Shown here one piece after another: positions 23,690-32,359 of a stretch of DNA of 36,973 bases. Source of the stretch: Muribaculaceae bacterium. GTDB taxonomy: Bacteria > Bacteroidota > Bacteroidia > Bacteroidales > Muribaculaceae. The stretch is taken from positions 1 through 36,973 of the forward strand of contig JAFSYB010000076.1 in the NCBI GenBank assembly GCA_017443765.1, in the 5' to 3' direction. The translations under genes and the position numbers were made by a program. The notes beneath the pieces were generated by a model. The model had not been told where the DNA came from and searched no databases. It worked only from the letters and a program-made list of their open reading frames with translations. Positions within the stretch are counted from its first letter, which is position 1; each line of letters begins with the position of its first letter.

Positions 23690-25612
23690 ATGCTCAAACA
23701 CTCTATTCACATTGCCGTGTACGGCCAAGTGAAAACAGCGGGCGGTGCCGACGACACCACGTTTGCATTCACCTATCCCGGTATGGGCGGCATGGTTGAC
23801 ACCAATCACTGGCGGTCGCTCTTCGACCCCCGCGATGCCCGCGACTTCAGCGACAGCGATGTATACGCCATTTGGTCACGGCCCGAAGGCAACTTCTACG
23901 CAATCATCTATCCGGCCCGTGATGGGCGCAACGGACGCAAAATGCTTGCGGTGCTGGTGGCCAACGCAGTGGCCGACAACGGCAGCACTGTGCTTCGCAC
24001 GCTCCATACCCTGCGCGACCAACTCGAGACCAGTGCCTATGCGCTCACCAACGGACAAATCGAGCAAATACTGGCCGAATTTGATGCACATCTGCGGCCG
24101 GGAATGGGCACAATCCCCAGCGGCACCGCCACCGGCAAGGGCTACCGCGTCTACCACAACACCCAAGAGCTGGAACGCCTGCTAACCTACCCACAACAGC
24201 TGGAATATGGAAAATACCCTTGTGTGTATCTAACACCCCAAAACCTGCTCATGCCCAATCCCAACTTCAAGCAGGTGACCACCCCCATCAGGGTTTACTA
24301 CCAAATAGCTCCGCCACCGGCGGGCGTGAGTGTGATTCCGCAACGCGAGGTGAGCGAGGACGACACACTCATCATCACTTATTCGAGAGCGGGTTTTGAA
24401 GATGTCAAGAAAACGGTCAACATCATGGGCAGCAATACACCGCTGTTCACCATCGCACAATCCACCATCAACATTCATGATGCCCGCACCGCCGGCATCA
24501 CCTTCGGCCGCAAGGTGTTGCTGCAATTCTACGCCAAAGGCACCAACCGGCGTGTTGGCAATGTGTCGATTCGCCAAGGCAATGGCAGCGAACAGATAGC
24601 CGACACAGTGCTGATGCCCGAAACCGCGCAGAGCCTAACGCTGCATGTGCGAGCCGCCGGCTATCATGACACCGACATCGAAATCACCCAGCTGGACGTG
24701 AGCCACGGTCACCGCATAGTGGAACTCATCCCCAGGGCTTCGACAAAAAGGGTTACCATCGTGTTGCCCAACGGCAGTATGAGCCACATAACCGCCGAAA
24801 TCAGTCAAACCGACCCTCTGTATCGTTACATGCAGCAACATGGCGAATACCTCTACCTGAAGGACAGCCGCCACGATGGAGGTGGTCGTGCCGAAAACGG
24901 CTATCGCGGCATGGATTACCAACGCAACATGGCCACGCTGGTGGCTGGAGTTGCGGGGGTGATTGTGACCTATTTGCTGCTGGCCTGGTTATGGCTCCAC
25001 ACCTGGCCATTTAATGAATCGCCAAACGAGGCTGACAAGGCAAACAGCACCAACAATGAACAAATGGTGGATGCACCACAGGCCGATAATCCCGACAACC
25101 AACCTGACGGCAACAACAGCAAGGCCGACCTGGAAACCGACTGGCAATATATGAAAGACAACGACATCTGGGTTAAAGTCGAGTTAAAGTCCGACGAATG
25201 TCGCATGCTGTGTGACTACATTGAGAATGGGCAAGTGCAACAGGCCATCAACCACCCATACAAGAGCAACCCCACAGTAAATGAGTATTGGACTGGCAGC
25301 CAGGGATTCATCACCATTTATGAGGAGATTCGAGGCAGCGTCAGCGAGGAAAATATAGCCAACGCCATGCGTAAATGCGCATCAAACAAAGGGACTATCG
25401 ACCTAAAGGCGCTTTCCGTGTCGATGAGCAGTTTGCGTGATAAACACAATCAGACGGGTTCTGAAAGTGAGACAACATCTAATCCCAATGATATAAAGCC
25501 GAGTGACATACATCACACAAACCCCGGTAATAAATCCCCGTCAGTGTCAGGGTCAGGGTCAAGTGGATCTACACCACCAACTGGTTCGAATGTGGGACGA
25601 CCTACGTCATAA
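23690..25612 (+). CDS. Large single-pass protein, probable partner of the adjacent GTPase
   Basis: 640 residues. The N-terminal domain (about 1-180) starts with IHIAVYGQVKTAGGADDTTF and has YPGMGGMVDTNHWRSL, which recalls N-terminal domains of GTPase-associated proteins in bacterial conflict loci; this is a weak resemblance. A beta-rich middle (about 190-400) resembles stacked Ig-like or carboxypeptidase-regulatory units. One membrane segment lies at about 412-438, followed by an acidic, Asn-rich periplasmic part and a Ser/Gly/Thr-rich tail. No signal peptide, so most of the protein is cytoplasmic. It begins 24 bases after the GTPase gene. Role unknown; it may couple GTPase state to the envelope. 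Confidence 0.75.
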   Translation: MLKHSIHIAVYGQVKTAGGADDTTFAFTYPGMGGMVDTNHWRSLFDPRDARDFSDSDVYAIWSRPEGNFYAIIYPARDGRNGRKMLAVLVANAVADNGSTVLRTLHTLRDQLETSAYALTNGQIEQILAEFDAHLRPGMGTIPSGTATGKGYRVYHNTQELERLLTYPQQLEYGKYPCVYLTPQNLLMPNPNFKQVTTPIRVYYQIAPPPAGVSVIPQREVSEDDTLIITYSRAGFEDVKKTVNIMGSNTPLFTIAQSTINIHDARTAGITFGRKVLLQFYAKGTNRRVGNVSIRQGNGSEQIADTVLMPETAQSLTLHVRAAGYHDTDIEITQLDVSHGHRIVELIPRASTKRVTIVLPNGSMSHITAEISQTDPLYRYMQQHGEYLYLKDSRHDGGGRAENGYRGMDYQRNMATLVAGVAGVIVTYLLLAWLWLHTWPFNESPNEADKANSTNNEQMVDAPQADNPDNQPDGNNSKADLETDWQYMKDNDIWVKVELKSDECRMLCDYIENGQVQQAINHPYKSNPTVNEYWTGSQGFITIYEEIRGSVSEENIANAMRKCASNKGTIDLKALSVSMSSLRDKHNQTGSESETTSNPNDIKPSDIHHTNPGNKSPSVSGSGSSGSTPPTGSNVGRPTS

Positions 25613-25657
25613 GGCAATTGTTAACGTGCTCATTCCTAAACTCACACCTTATTCATC

Positions 25658-26506
25658 ATGAACAATTCGCTAAAAATCATCCTTATTGTTGTTGTGCTGC
25701 TTGGCATAGCAGGAACAGTGTTTTACTTCATGCGCGGCATGGACGACAGCGGCGGGAAGATTATCGCCCAGACGCCATTTGAGAAAATCATCAACTCACA
25801 AGTGCAAAAAAAGATTGTCGGCCACGAGTATGCCGAAGCTGCGGCCGGATTTGATGCGGTGCTTAACGACATCGACACCGAGGCATCGATCATGAACGGC
25901 GATGGCACACCCCAGCTGCAGCAGAGCGAGGCCGAGAACTGCCGAAAAATCGCATTCTTTGCATTTGAGGCCATTTTCGAAAAAATGCAAGAGAACTACT
26001 TTAAACGCAGCTCATGGAGCGACACGGAGTTGGCCGACATCAAGTCGCAGGCCCAACGACTGCTTGACATGAAAATCGCCGAGGGCAAAGCGTATCTCAA
26101 CCTGCAGTCAGCGGTCAAGAATGTGGACGACTACCATGCCGCTTGGGCTGCGGTGAAGAGCGCTGCTCATTGCACCACCGTGAGCGCAGTGAAAGCTGTG
26201 GGCAATAACGTGGATAAGTATAACCATGCCCCGCTCACCAACAACGTCAGCTTGAACGAGGCGATGCAGGGAGCTTACTCGCAGGCAAAAACCTCGCTGG
26301 CCAACAACATCAAAGCCAGCTGCCGCCGATTAGCCGAGAACTACTATAACTACCCATCCTACTACGATTTCTACACAGCCTACGAGAATGTTATCAAGCG
26401 CATCAATAACTACGTTGAGGCTTTTGGTGGTGAAGATATGTTCGGCGATTCAAAGAGCATACTGCGCGAAGCCGACCAGTTGGCCATGGATTATTACGAC
26501 TACTAA
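25658..26506 (+). CDS. Single-pass helical membrane protein of unknown function
   Basis: 282 residues. One N-terminal membrane segment (about 5-25, a signal anchor) precedes a mostly helical soluble region of about 250 residues, probably periplasmic, with PFEKIINSQVQKKIVGHEY near its start and a Tyr-rich end (NYYNYPSYYDFYTAYENV, then MDYYDY). No motif that I can assign to a family. It follows the large GTPase-partner gene by 45 bases in the same operon. The helical layout would suit a periplasmic adaptor, but that is only a guess. Confidence 0.75.
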   Translation: MNNSLKIILIVVVLLGIAGTVFYFMRGMDDSGGKIIAQTPFEKIINSQVQKKIVGHEYAEAAAGFDAVLNDIDTEASIMNGDGTPQLQQSEAENCRKIAFFAFEAIFEKMQENYFKRSSWSDTELADIKSQAQRLLDMKIAEGKAYLNLQSAVKNVDDYHAAWAAVKSAAHCTTVSAVKAVGNNVDKYNHAPLTNNVSLNEAMQGAYSQAKTSLANNIKASCRRLAENYYNYPSYYDFYTAYENVIKRINNYVEAFGGEDMFGDSKSILREADQLAMDYYDY

Positions 26507-26574
26507 AAGTGACCATAAACTACGAGACTACGAGCTGTAGCTGACAAATTACTAACTAATAATCACTTTATCGA

Positions 26575-27255
26575 ATGAAACATCACCTACTCGCATTGCT
26601 GCTGATGGCGCCATTGGCCATTGCAGCGCAGACCAATGGGTCTGCGGGCGACAACGACTTACTCAACGCTTCGATCAACGAACGCCTTGATAAAGGCCTA
26701 TACCAGCAAATCAGGGAATTGGAGAGCGACACAGCCGCCCAGAATGCAAGAATCGACCAACTGCAAACCACGATTGACAACCAGAAAGAGCAACTCAAGC
26801 TGCTTGACCGCATCGACGATGTGGTCTACCGGCAATGCCTGCTCTATCCACTTGAGCGACGTTTCGACCCAAAACTCATCGACGAGGCGCTGCATAGCTT
26901 GAATCGCATGAATATTGCCGATTCACACCGGGAACAATATGACACCTACGCGCCCTTGCTCAACGAGTACGCCCATCTGAACCAGGAAGTCATCACCTTT
27001 CTGAACGACCAAAAACGAAGTTTGACAATGAAAGGTGGCAGCTTCAGCAACGAGGGCATTGCGGCAGCCAAGCAGAAGTTCGCAAACAATCCCTATAAAC
27101 GCTATTACGAAAAGCGTAATGAGAAACCGTGGCGATCAATCCTCTATCTGGACCAAGCATTAGAGGACTTCTTCCGCCTGCTTGACAACAAGCAGCTCAC
27201 ATCCGATGCCTTGAACGAACTCATCGAGCGGCTCCAACCCAAGCAAACAGATTAA
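26575..27255 (+). CDS. Secreted coiled-coil protein of unknown function
   Basis: 226 residues. A clear signal peptide (MKHHLLALLLMAPLAIAAQT) is cleaved near residue 18-19. It is followed by a coiled coil (about 30-80; IRELESDTAAQNARIDQLQ) and a helical C-terminal part ending in LTSDALNELIERLQPKQTD. No catalytic motif. It is the only clearly exported soluble protein in the second half of the cluster, so it could be a periplasmic component or substrate of the subtilase. It lies 68 bases after the previous gene and 69 before the last zinc-ribbon gene. Confidence 0.78.
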   Translation: MKHHLLALLLMAPLAIAAQTNGSAGDNDLLNASINERLDKGLYQQIRELESDTAAQNARIDQLQTTIDNQKEQLKLLDRIDDVVYRQCLLYPLERRFDPKLIDEALHSLNRMNIADSHREQYDTYAPLLNEYAHLNQEVITFLNDQKRSLTMKGGSFSNEGIAAAKQKFANNPYKRYYEKRNEKPWRSILYLDQALEDFFRLLDNKQLTSDALNELIERLQPKQTD

Positions 27256-27324
27256 GACACCACCCGGCAAATCGAATCCACATAAAAAAGTGAACAATAG
27301 ACCGAGTGTAAACGCATCTAAATC

Positions 27325-28176
27325 ATGGCAAATTTGTACTGTGAAAACTGCGGTCAGCAGATAACAGAGCGTGCTGAGTTTTGCCCGAATTGCGGTGCGG
27401 CCTTGACACCTGAGGGAATGGGAGCAAGAGCCGAGATTGAACAACCACAATCCGACACGGCTTGCATAGATGATTGCAACGGCACTGGCAGGTCAAGCGG
27501 CGGCAGACGCACCCTGATGGTGTTGCTCACCAGTGTGATTGTGACGGCAGCGGCCATCGCCGGCTACCTGTGGTTGGACGGCAACCGCCAGCTCGAAGCC
27601 ATCGCAGCCGAGCAAGCCCGCCAGGACTCCATCGCAACCGTTGAACAAGCCCGCCGTGACTCCATCGCCGCTGCCACCGCCGCTGCCATCGCCGCCGAAA
27701 AAGCCCGGCAGGATTCCATCAAGGCTCTTCATCAAGCCATCACCAAAGCTTATCTTGCCAAAGTGTACTCCACAGATAACGAATTATACGATGATTTGAA
27801 TGGGTATTATCTTTTTGATATTACAAACGATGGGATACCGGAATTATGGATTTCAACCGGCACATGCTTTGGCGACCACACCCTTTTGTGCTTTATGTAT
27901 CAAAACGGACATCTTTCCAAAATATATGAATCTGGAGGTCATTCCGATTTTTGTCGAGGTAGTAATTACGTTATCTTGGCGGGAGCGCATATGGGTGCTG
28001 AATGGGCAATAAAACTAACATATAAAAATGGGCGAATAGTTGAAAAAACCATCATCGATCGCTGTTGCCCTCCGGACGAAGAATACCTGGTTGGTCAGCT
28101 TAAGGAACCCCATTTTAAATGGATTCCCAAATGCAATTTGGCAGCCATTGAGAATATGTTCGAACCAATGAACTGA
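27325..28176 (+). CDS. Zinc-ribbon membrane protein with shared stalk and Ca-loop-like C-terminal part
   Basis: 283 residues. Zinc ribbon CENC and CPNC (6-23), linker, membrane segment (about 63-83), and an Ala-rich charged stalk of AAEQARQDSIA-like units (about 88-135). The C-terminal domain (about 140-283) carries FDITNDGIPELWI, a loop of the DxxNDGxxEL type seen in calcium-binding VCBS/FG-GAP-like repeats. From about 27765 the DNA turns AT-rich, in contrast to the GC-rich start. The membrane-stalk part is 95 percent identical in DNA to that of the gene at 11445, whose end is unrelated. This is the last gene of the same-strand run. A role as surface or periplasmic sensor or effector is inference. 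Confidence 0.82.
   Translation: MANLYCENCGQQITERAEFCPNCGAALTPEGMGARAEIEQPQSDTACIDDCNGTGRSSGGRRTLMVLLTSVIVTAAAIAGYLWLDGNRQLEAIAAEQARQDSIATVEQARRDSIAAATAAAIAAEKARQDSIKALHQAITKAYLAKVYSTDNELYDDLNGYYLFDITNDGIPELWISTGTCFGDHTLLCFMYQNGHLSKIYESGGHSDFCRGSNYVILAGAHMGAEWAIKLTYKNGRIVEKTIIDRCCPPDEEYLVGQLKEPHFKWIPKCNLAAIENMFEPMN
27559..27634 (+). repeat. Stalk-coding repeat, copy 2
   Basis: Partner of 11547-11622: 72 of 76 bases identical, same frame, same strand, 16 kb apart. It covers the membrane segment end and the first stalk unit. Confidence 0.88.
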
Positions 28177-28600
28177 TTCCTTGCCTGCAACGTTCATTCG
28201 TAGCGTTAATCTAACAGATAAGGCAAGGGTTGATATAGGCCGGGCATAGCATTAGCCAACACTCGCCAAGTGGGCCAGACTTGAACTGTGAGTTTGGATG
28301 AATTAGGCCAAAGAAGCCAACATTCAGCCAAAAGTTGGTACGTACTCAGACCTGCGCCGCAACTCACCATGACTGGTACCCTACGACCAGCTGCCTGAAA
28401 ACGAGAAAGATTATGACCGCGCCACGGCACTGGAAACGTTAAGGTTCATCTTGTCGATGGGATTTGAAATAAGATTGAGATGACTTCTTACTCGTCATTG
28501 ACTGTCCATCGGCCCACAGCACGACAATGACAGTGCCAAGATATAGTTTCGCTCATTGGCATGATTATTGCAAAGGTGTTGCAAGTGACAAATTGATGCT
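28177..28600. other. Gene-free gap with a decayed gene
   Basis: 424 bases between the end of the core cluster and the DUF445 gene. The middle holds a RyR-domain remnant (listed separately). I see no intact gene and no clear TTTG/TAnnTTTG promoter for the DUF445 gene. Confidence 0.6.
28292..28483 (+). pseudogene. Remnant of a RyR-domain gene
   Basis: In the frame starting CCC at 28379 the DNA reads LVPYDQLPENEKDYDRATA, then LETLRFILSMGFEI and a stop at 28481-28483. This matches the conserved end of bacterial RyR-like domains (typically LVPYxxLPExEKxYDRxTAxETL). The same frame holds stops at 28370 (where the family usually has HPcLVPY, so a single-base nonsense change is possible) and at 28304. 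Upstream similarity (VWM, then TYSDLRRNSP) is weak. There is no usable start codon, so I call it a broken gene. RyR domains in bacteria often occur in conflict-related or nucleotide-signal loci. Confidence 0.65.
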
Positions 28601-29512
28601 ATGATACTGGAATATCTTGCCGGACCGGCGGTGGGGGGTGTGATTGGGTACATCACCAACGACTTGGCCATCCGCATGCTGTTCAAGCCGCACGAGGCAA
28701 AGCGCGTGTGTGGCGTGCATGTGCCATTCACTCCGGGGATTATCCCGAAGGAGAAGAACCGCCTGGCCTCGGCCATCGGCAAGGCGGTGAGCGAACACCT
28801 GATGAACCCGGCGGTGCTGGAACGCACGCTGCTGGGCGACGAGATGATGGAGAAACTGGGCGCGGCTTTCGACGGGTTTGTGGCCGCACAGCGCGACAAC
28901 AGCGAGACGCTCGAGGCATTCGCCGGTCACTACCTGAGCGAGCGCGACGTGGCAGCAATTCGTGACAATGTGTCGGCCGAGGTGGTGGCTGTGATGACCG
29001 AAAAGCTGCGCGACAGCAGCGTGGGAGAGGCGATAGCGCGGATGGCCACGGCACACGTGGTGGAGAAGACCCGCCGCAGCGTGGCAGGGCGCATAGGCGC
29101 CGACCGGCTGGTGGAGCTGCTGGCCGTCCCGGTGGAGAAAGCCCTGGCCCGCCACATTGGCGAGGTGCTGCAAGCCGGTGCCCCGCAGATGGTGGAGCAG
29201 CTGGTGAGCAGCGGCAGCGAGCGCCTGCTGGAACAGCCCATGTGCGAGCTGGTGCGCAGCCACGAAGCCCAGGTGGCCCAGCTGCGCGACGGCCTGCTGA
29301 ACGCCTACCGCAACCTGATTGAGCATCAACTGCCTCACATCTTGGCGGCGGTGGACATCAGCCACATCGTGGAGCAACGCATCTGCGAGATGGACATGGA
29401 CGAGGCCGAGGGCATCATCTTGAGTGTGATGCACCGCGAGCTGCGTGCCATCGTGTGGCTGGGCGCACTGCTTGGCTGCCTGATGGGCACCATCACCAGC
29501 CTGATTCACTGA
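28601..29512 (+). CDS. DUF445 family membrane protein
   Basis: 303 residues. The DUF445 hallmark is at the N-terminus: GGVIGYITNDLAIRMLFKP followed by VPFTPGIIPKEKNRLASAIG. The middle is a long amphipathic helical region (about 60-275) and the C-terminus is a membrane segment (about 281-300, WLGALLGCLMGTITSLI). The family (including YheB of Bacillus) has membrane segments at both ends; function is unknown. It ends four bases before the stop of the convergent feoAB gene, with no room for a terminator between them, so the two transcripts must overlap. Ordinary chromosomal gene with no evident link to the core. Confidence 0.92.
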   Translation: MILEYLAGPAVGGVIGYITNDLAIRMLFKPHEAKRVCGVHVPFTPGIIPKEKNRLASAIGKAVSEHLMNPAVLERTLLGDEMMEKLGAAFDGFVAAQRDNSETLEAFAGHYLSERDVAAIRDNVSAEVVAVMTEKLRDSSVGEAIARMATAHVVEKTRRSVAGRIGADRLVELLAVPVEKALARHIGEVLQAGAPQMVEQLVSSGSERLLEQPMCELVRSHEAQVAQLRDGLLNAYRNLIEHQLPHILAAVDISHIVEQRICEMDMDEAEGIILSVMHRELRAIVWLGALLGCLMGTITSLIH

Positions 29513-29516
29513 TTAC

Positions 29517-32063
29517 CTAAAGAAGCTGCCCCACTTGGTAGACCGCTGCCGACACGACCCAGGCCACGGCAGTGGTATAGAGAGCCGTGGCGATGGCCCA
29601 TCGCCAGGTGCCGGTCTCGTTCTTGATGGCCACAATGGTGGCCAGGCACGGGAAGTAGAGCAAGATGAACAGCAGGTAGCAGTAGGCGGCGAGTGGCGTG
29701 ATGCCGTCGGCGAGCATCTGTCGGCGCAGGCGGGTGTATTTCTCGCTGTCGCCCTCGTCGGCGTAGCTGTCGTCGTCGGCAAAGCTGTCGTCGTCGCTGT
29801 AAATCACCCCCACCGTCGAGGCCACAATCTCCTTGGCCCCCACCCCGGCGATAAGGCTGACGTCGAGTTTCCAGTTGAAGCCCTGCGGGGTGAACACCGG
29901 CTCGACGAACTGCCCCACGCGTCCGATGTAGCTCTGTTCCTGCTGTTGCTGTCGCGTGAGGGTGTCGTTGTGCGGGAAGTAGCCCAGGGCCCACACGATG
30001 ATGCTGGCCACCAAGATGATGCCGCCCATTTTCTTGAGGTACTCCTTGCCTTTCTCCCAGGTGTGTCGAGCGATGGCCTTGCCGGTGGGCATACGGTAGG
30101 GGGGCAACTCCATCACGAAGGGCGTGTCCTCGCCGGGAATCACCACCTTGCTGAGCACCTTGCTCACAACCACAGCCACGAGAATGCCCACCGCGTAGAG
30201 CGAAATCATGGCCAGGCTGCGGTATTGCAGCGAGAAGAAGGTGCCCGTGATCATGATGTAGATGGGCAGCCGCGCCGAGCAACTCATAAACGGCAAGATG
30301 AGCATGGTGATGAGCCTGCTGCGACGGCTCTCGATGGTGCGTGTGGCCATCACCGCCGGCACATTGCAGCCGAAGCCCATGATGAGCGGGATGAACGACT
30401 TGCCGTGCAGCCCCATGCGGTGCATGAGGCGGTCCATGATGAACGCCGCACGTGCCATATATCCGCTGTCCTCCATGAGCGAGATGAAGAAATAGAGAAT
30501 CAGGATTTGGGGCAGGAACACAATCACCGAGCCCACGCCGCCAATCACGCCGTCGACAATCATGTCCTTGAGGGGCCCGGCGGGCATCACCGCCCCCACC
30601 CATTGGCCGAGCCACTCCACGCCGGCCTCGATCCAGTCCATGGGATACTGGCCCAGGACAAACGTGACCTCGAACATCACAAACAAGATGAGGAAGAAAA
30701 TGGGGAAGCCGGCGAAACGGTTCGATAGCACACGGTCGAGTGCGTGTGTGAGGCGGTAGGTGGAGCGCGTGTCGCCCACCACAAAGCCGGCCTCCTTCAG
30801 GGCACCGTGCACAAAGCCGTACTTGGCGTTCATGATGGCGGTCTCGCTGTCCTCGCCGGTGTCGGCCAGGATTTGCTGGGCCGCCCGCTCCGTGGCGGCA
30901 CGGATGTCGGAGGCATGAGGCAAGTGTTCCGCCACGGCCTGGGCGTCGCTGTCGTTCTCGAGCAGCTTGATGGCCAAAAAGCGCGTCGAGTAGCGGTGAC
31001 GAATGTCCTCGTCTTGCAGAATAGCCATTTGCACGGTGCGGATGCCCGCCTCCACATATTGGCCGTGATTCACATGGATGTGGCGGAAAAAGTTCTTCAC
31101 CGGTCGGTCGCCGGTAGCAAAATCCTCCTGGTGGTCGTGCGGCACGCCCTGCGAATAGGCGTCGTGCCACTGCTTGATGTCGCGTGCCACCTCGGGACGC
31201 ATACGCCCCGAGGCATCGAGGAAGTCCACCCCCTCATACATATTGATAATGACATGGAAAAGCAAGTCCACTCCCCTACCCGACTTGAACGAGGTGGGCA
31301 CCATGGGCACGCCAAAGAGTGTGCTCAGGGTGTCGATGTCCAGTTTGTCGTCGCGTCGCTCGACCTCGTCCCACAGGTTCAGGGCGCACACCATGCGCAG
31401 GTTCATGTCGATGAGCTGCGTGGTGAGGTAAAGGTTCCGCTCCAGGTTGCTGGCATCGAGCACGTTGATGACGATGTCGGGCGTCTTTTCGATGATTTGC
31501 CTGCGCACGTAGATTTCCTCGGGACTGTAGGCCGAGAGGGAGTAGGTGCCGGGCAAGTCAACCAGGTTGAACTCGTATCCCTCGAAGGTGGCGTGTGCCT
31601 CGGTGGCATCGACGGTGACGCCGCTGTAGTTGCCCACGCGAGCATGCGCGCCGCTTGCGAAGTTGAACAGCGAGGTCTTGCCGCAGTTGGGGTTTCCCAC
31701 CAGAGCCACGTTGATGGTGCGCCGGCGTTTCTGTGCCGCCTGGCGCAGCTGCTCGTCGCTGATGGGGACCTCCTCGACCACCGCCGGGTCCTCACCGGTC
31801 GGCCGGGTGTTGTCGGCGGGGGCCACGTGCCGCAGCTCGTCGGGTGAGAGCACCTCGATCATCGCGGCCTCGTCGTGACGCAGCGACACCTCGTAACCCA
31901 TCAGGCGGTATTTCACAGGGTCCTGCAGAGGCGCGTTGAGGAGCACCTCCACTTCCTGGCCGCGGATAAAGCCCATCTCCACAATACGTTTGCGGAAGCC
32001 GCCGTGCCCCGTCACCTTGACAATCACGCCGCGCTGACCGGTTTTCAATTCCGAGAGTTTCAT
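29517..32063 (-). CDS. feoB: FeoA-FeoB fusion, ferrous iron transporter
   Basis: 848 residues, imports Fe(II) across the inner membrane. Residues 1-75 form a FeoA (SH3-like) domain (MKLSELKTGQRG, EMGFIRGQEVEVLLNAP). After a linker comes the FeoB G domain: GNPNCGKTS (G1), the switch region with GNYSGVTVDA, DLPGTYSLSAYSPEE (G3) and NLWDE (G4, NxxD). The membrane part contains the paired Gate motifs, with PRIPIY-like and GYMARAAFIMDRLMHRMGLHGKSFIP segments. FeoA-FeoB fusions are common in Bacteroidetes. The start at 32063 gives the standard FeoA N-terminus; the open frame runs 19 codons further but crosses the promoter. A perfect inverted repeat lies over the promoter. Convergent with DUF445. 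Confidence 0.96.
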   Translation of the reverse strand: MKLSELKTGQRGVIVKVTGHGGFRKRIVEMGFIRGQEVEVLLNAPLQDPVKYRLMGYEVSLRHDEAAMIEVLSPDELRHVAPADNTRPTGEDPAVVEEVPISDEQLRQAAQKRRRTINVALVGNPNCGKTSLFNFASGAHARVGNYSGVTVDATEAHATFEGYEFNLVDLPGTYSLSAYSPEEIYVRRQIIEKTPDIVINVLDASNLERNLYLTTQLIDMNLRMVCALNLWDEVERRDDKLDIDTLSTLFGVPMVPTSFKSGRGVDLLFHVIINMYEGVDFLDASGRMRPEVARDIKQWHDAYSQGVPHDHQEDFATGDRPVKNFFRHIHVNHGQYVEAGIRTVQMAILQDEDIRHRYSTRFLAIKLLENDSDAQAVAEHLPHASDIRAATERAAQQILADTGEDSETAIMNAKYGFVHGALKEAGFVVGDTRSTYRLTHALDRVLSNRFAGFPIFFLILFVMFEVTFVLGQYPMDWIEAGVEWLGQWVGAVMPAGPLKDMIVDGVIGGVGSVIVFLPQILILYFFISLMEDSGYMARAAFIMDRLMHRMGLHGKSFIPLIMGFGCNVPAVMATRTIESRRSRLITMLILPFMSCSARLPIYIMITGTFFSLQYRSLAMISLYAVGILVAVVVSKVLSKVVIPGEDTPFVMELPPYRMPTGKAIARHTWEKGKEYLKKMGGIILVASIIVWALGYFPHNDTLTRQQQQEQSYIGRVGQFVEPVFTPQGFNWKLDVSLIAGVGAKEIVASTVGVIYSDDDSFADDDSYADEGDSEKYTRLRRQMLADGITPLAAYCYLLFILLYFPCLATIVAIKNETGTWRWAIATALYTTAVAWVVSAAVYQVGQLL

Positions 32064-32082
32064 CTTTGTTTCATTACCGAGG

Positions 32083-32114
32083 CAAAAGTAGGCTGAAAAA
32101 AGCAGCCCTGCAAT
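32083..32114 (-). promoter_or_regulatory. Promoter of feoAB
   Basis: Read on the minus strand: ATTG (32114-32111), 20 bases, TACTTTTG (32090-32083). The -7 element fits TAnnTTTG fully; the -33 differs from TTTG at one base. The ATG follows at 32063. Confidence 0.65.
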
Positions 32115-32131
32115 CCCCAAATGTGGGGATT
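32112..32131. promoter_or_regulatory. Perfect 8-4-8 inverted repeat at the feoAB promoter
   Basis: AATCCCCA, loop AATG, TGGGGATT. It overlaps the -33 element of the feoAB promoter, the right place for an operator. On the plus strand it is followed by a short T-run, so it could also act as a weak terminator. It does not look like the AT-rich Fur box of proteobacteria. Which protein would bind is unknown. Confidence 0.55.
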
Positions 32132-32286
32132 TTTGGGCCTCTGTAACGTTCTGTGTGGGTGATTCTCAATGCGAATTGCCCGAATTGGGCGAATTTAAGT
32201 GACATCTGCGAACTCGAGTTTGTCTTGGCTCGGGTGTTGGATAGTCCGCACGGATAACCCCAGGCCAGAGCTTGCCGACAGCATGG

Positions 32287-32359
32287 CGAAACGCGGGCCG
32301 TAGGTCTGCATGAGGCCCGCGGCCTTAAAGTGAAAGAAACCCCACGGCGCACGCGTCGA
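32287..32359 (-). repeat. 73-base dispersed intergenic repeat, copy 2 (inverted)
   Basis: The reverse complement matches 108-180 at 66 of 73 bases with no gap. The seven differences are scattered. It lies outside genes, as does copy 1. Confidence 0.85.

Noticed and set aside
28601..29509. Open frame opposite the DUF445 gene
   Set aside because: The plus strand encodes an unmistakable DUF445 protein.
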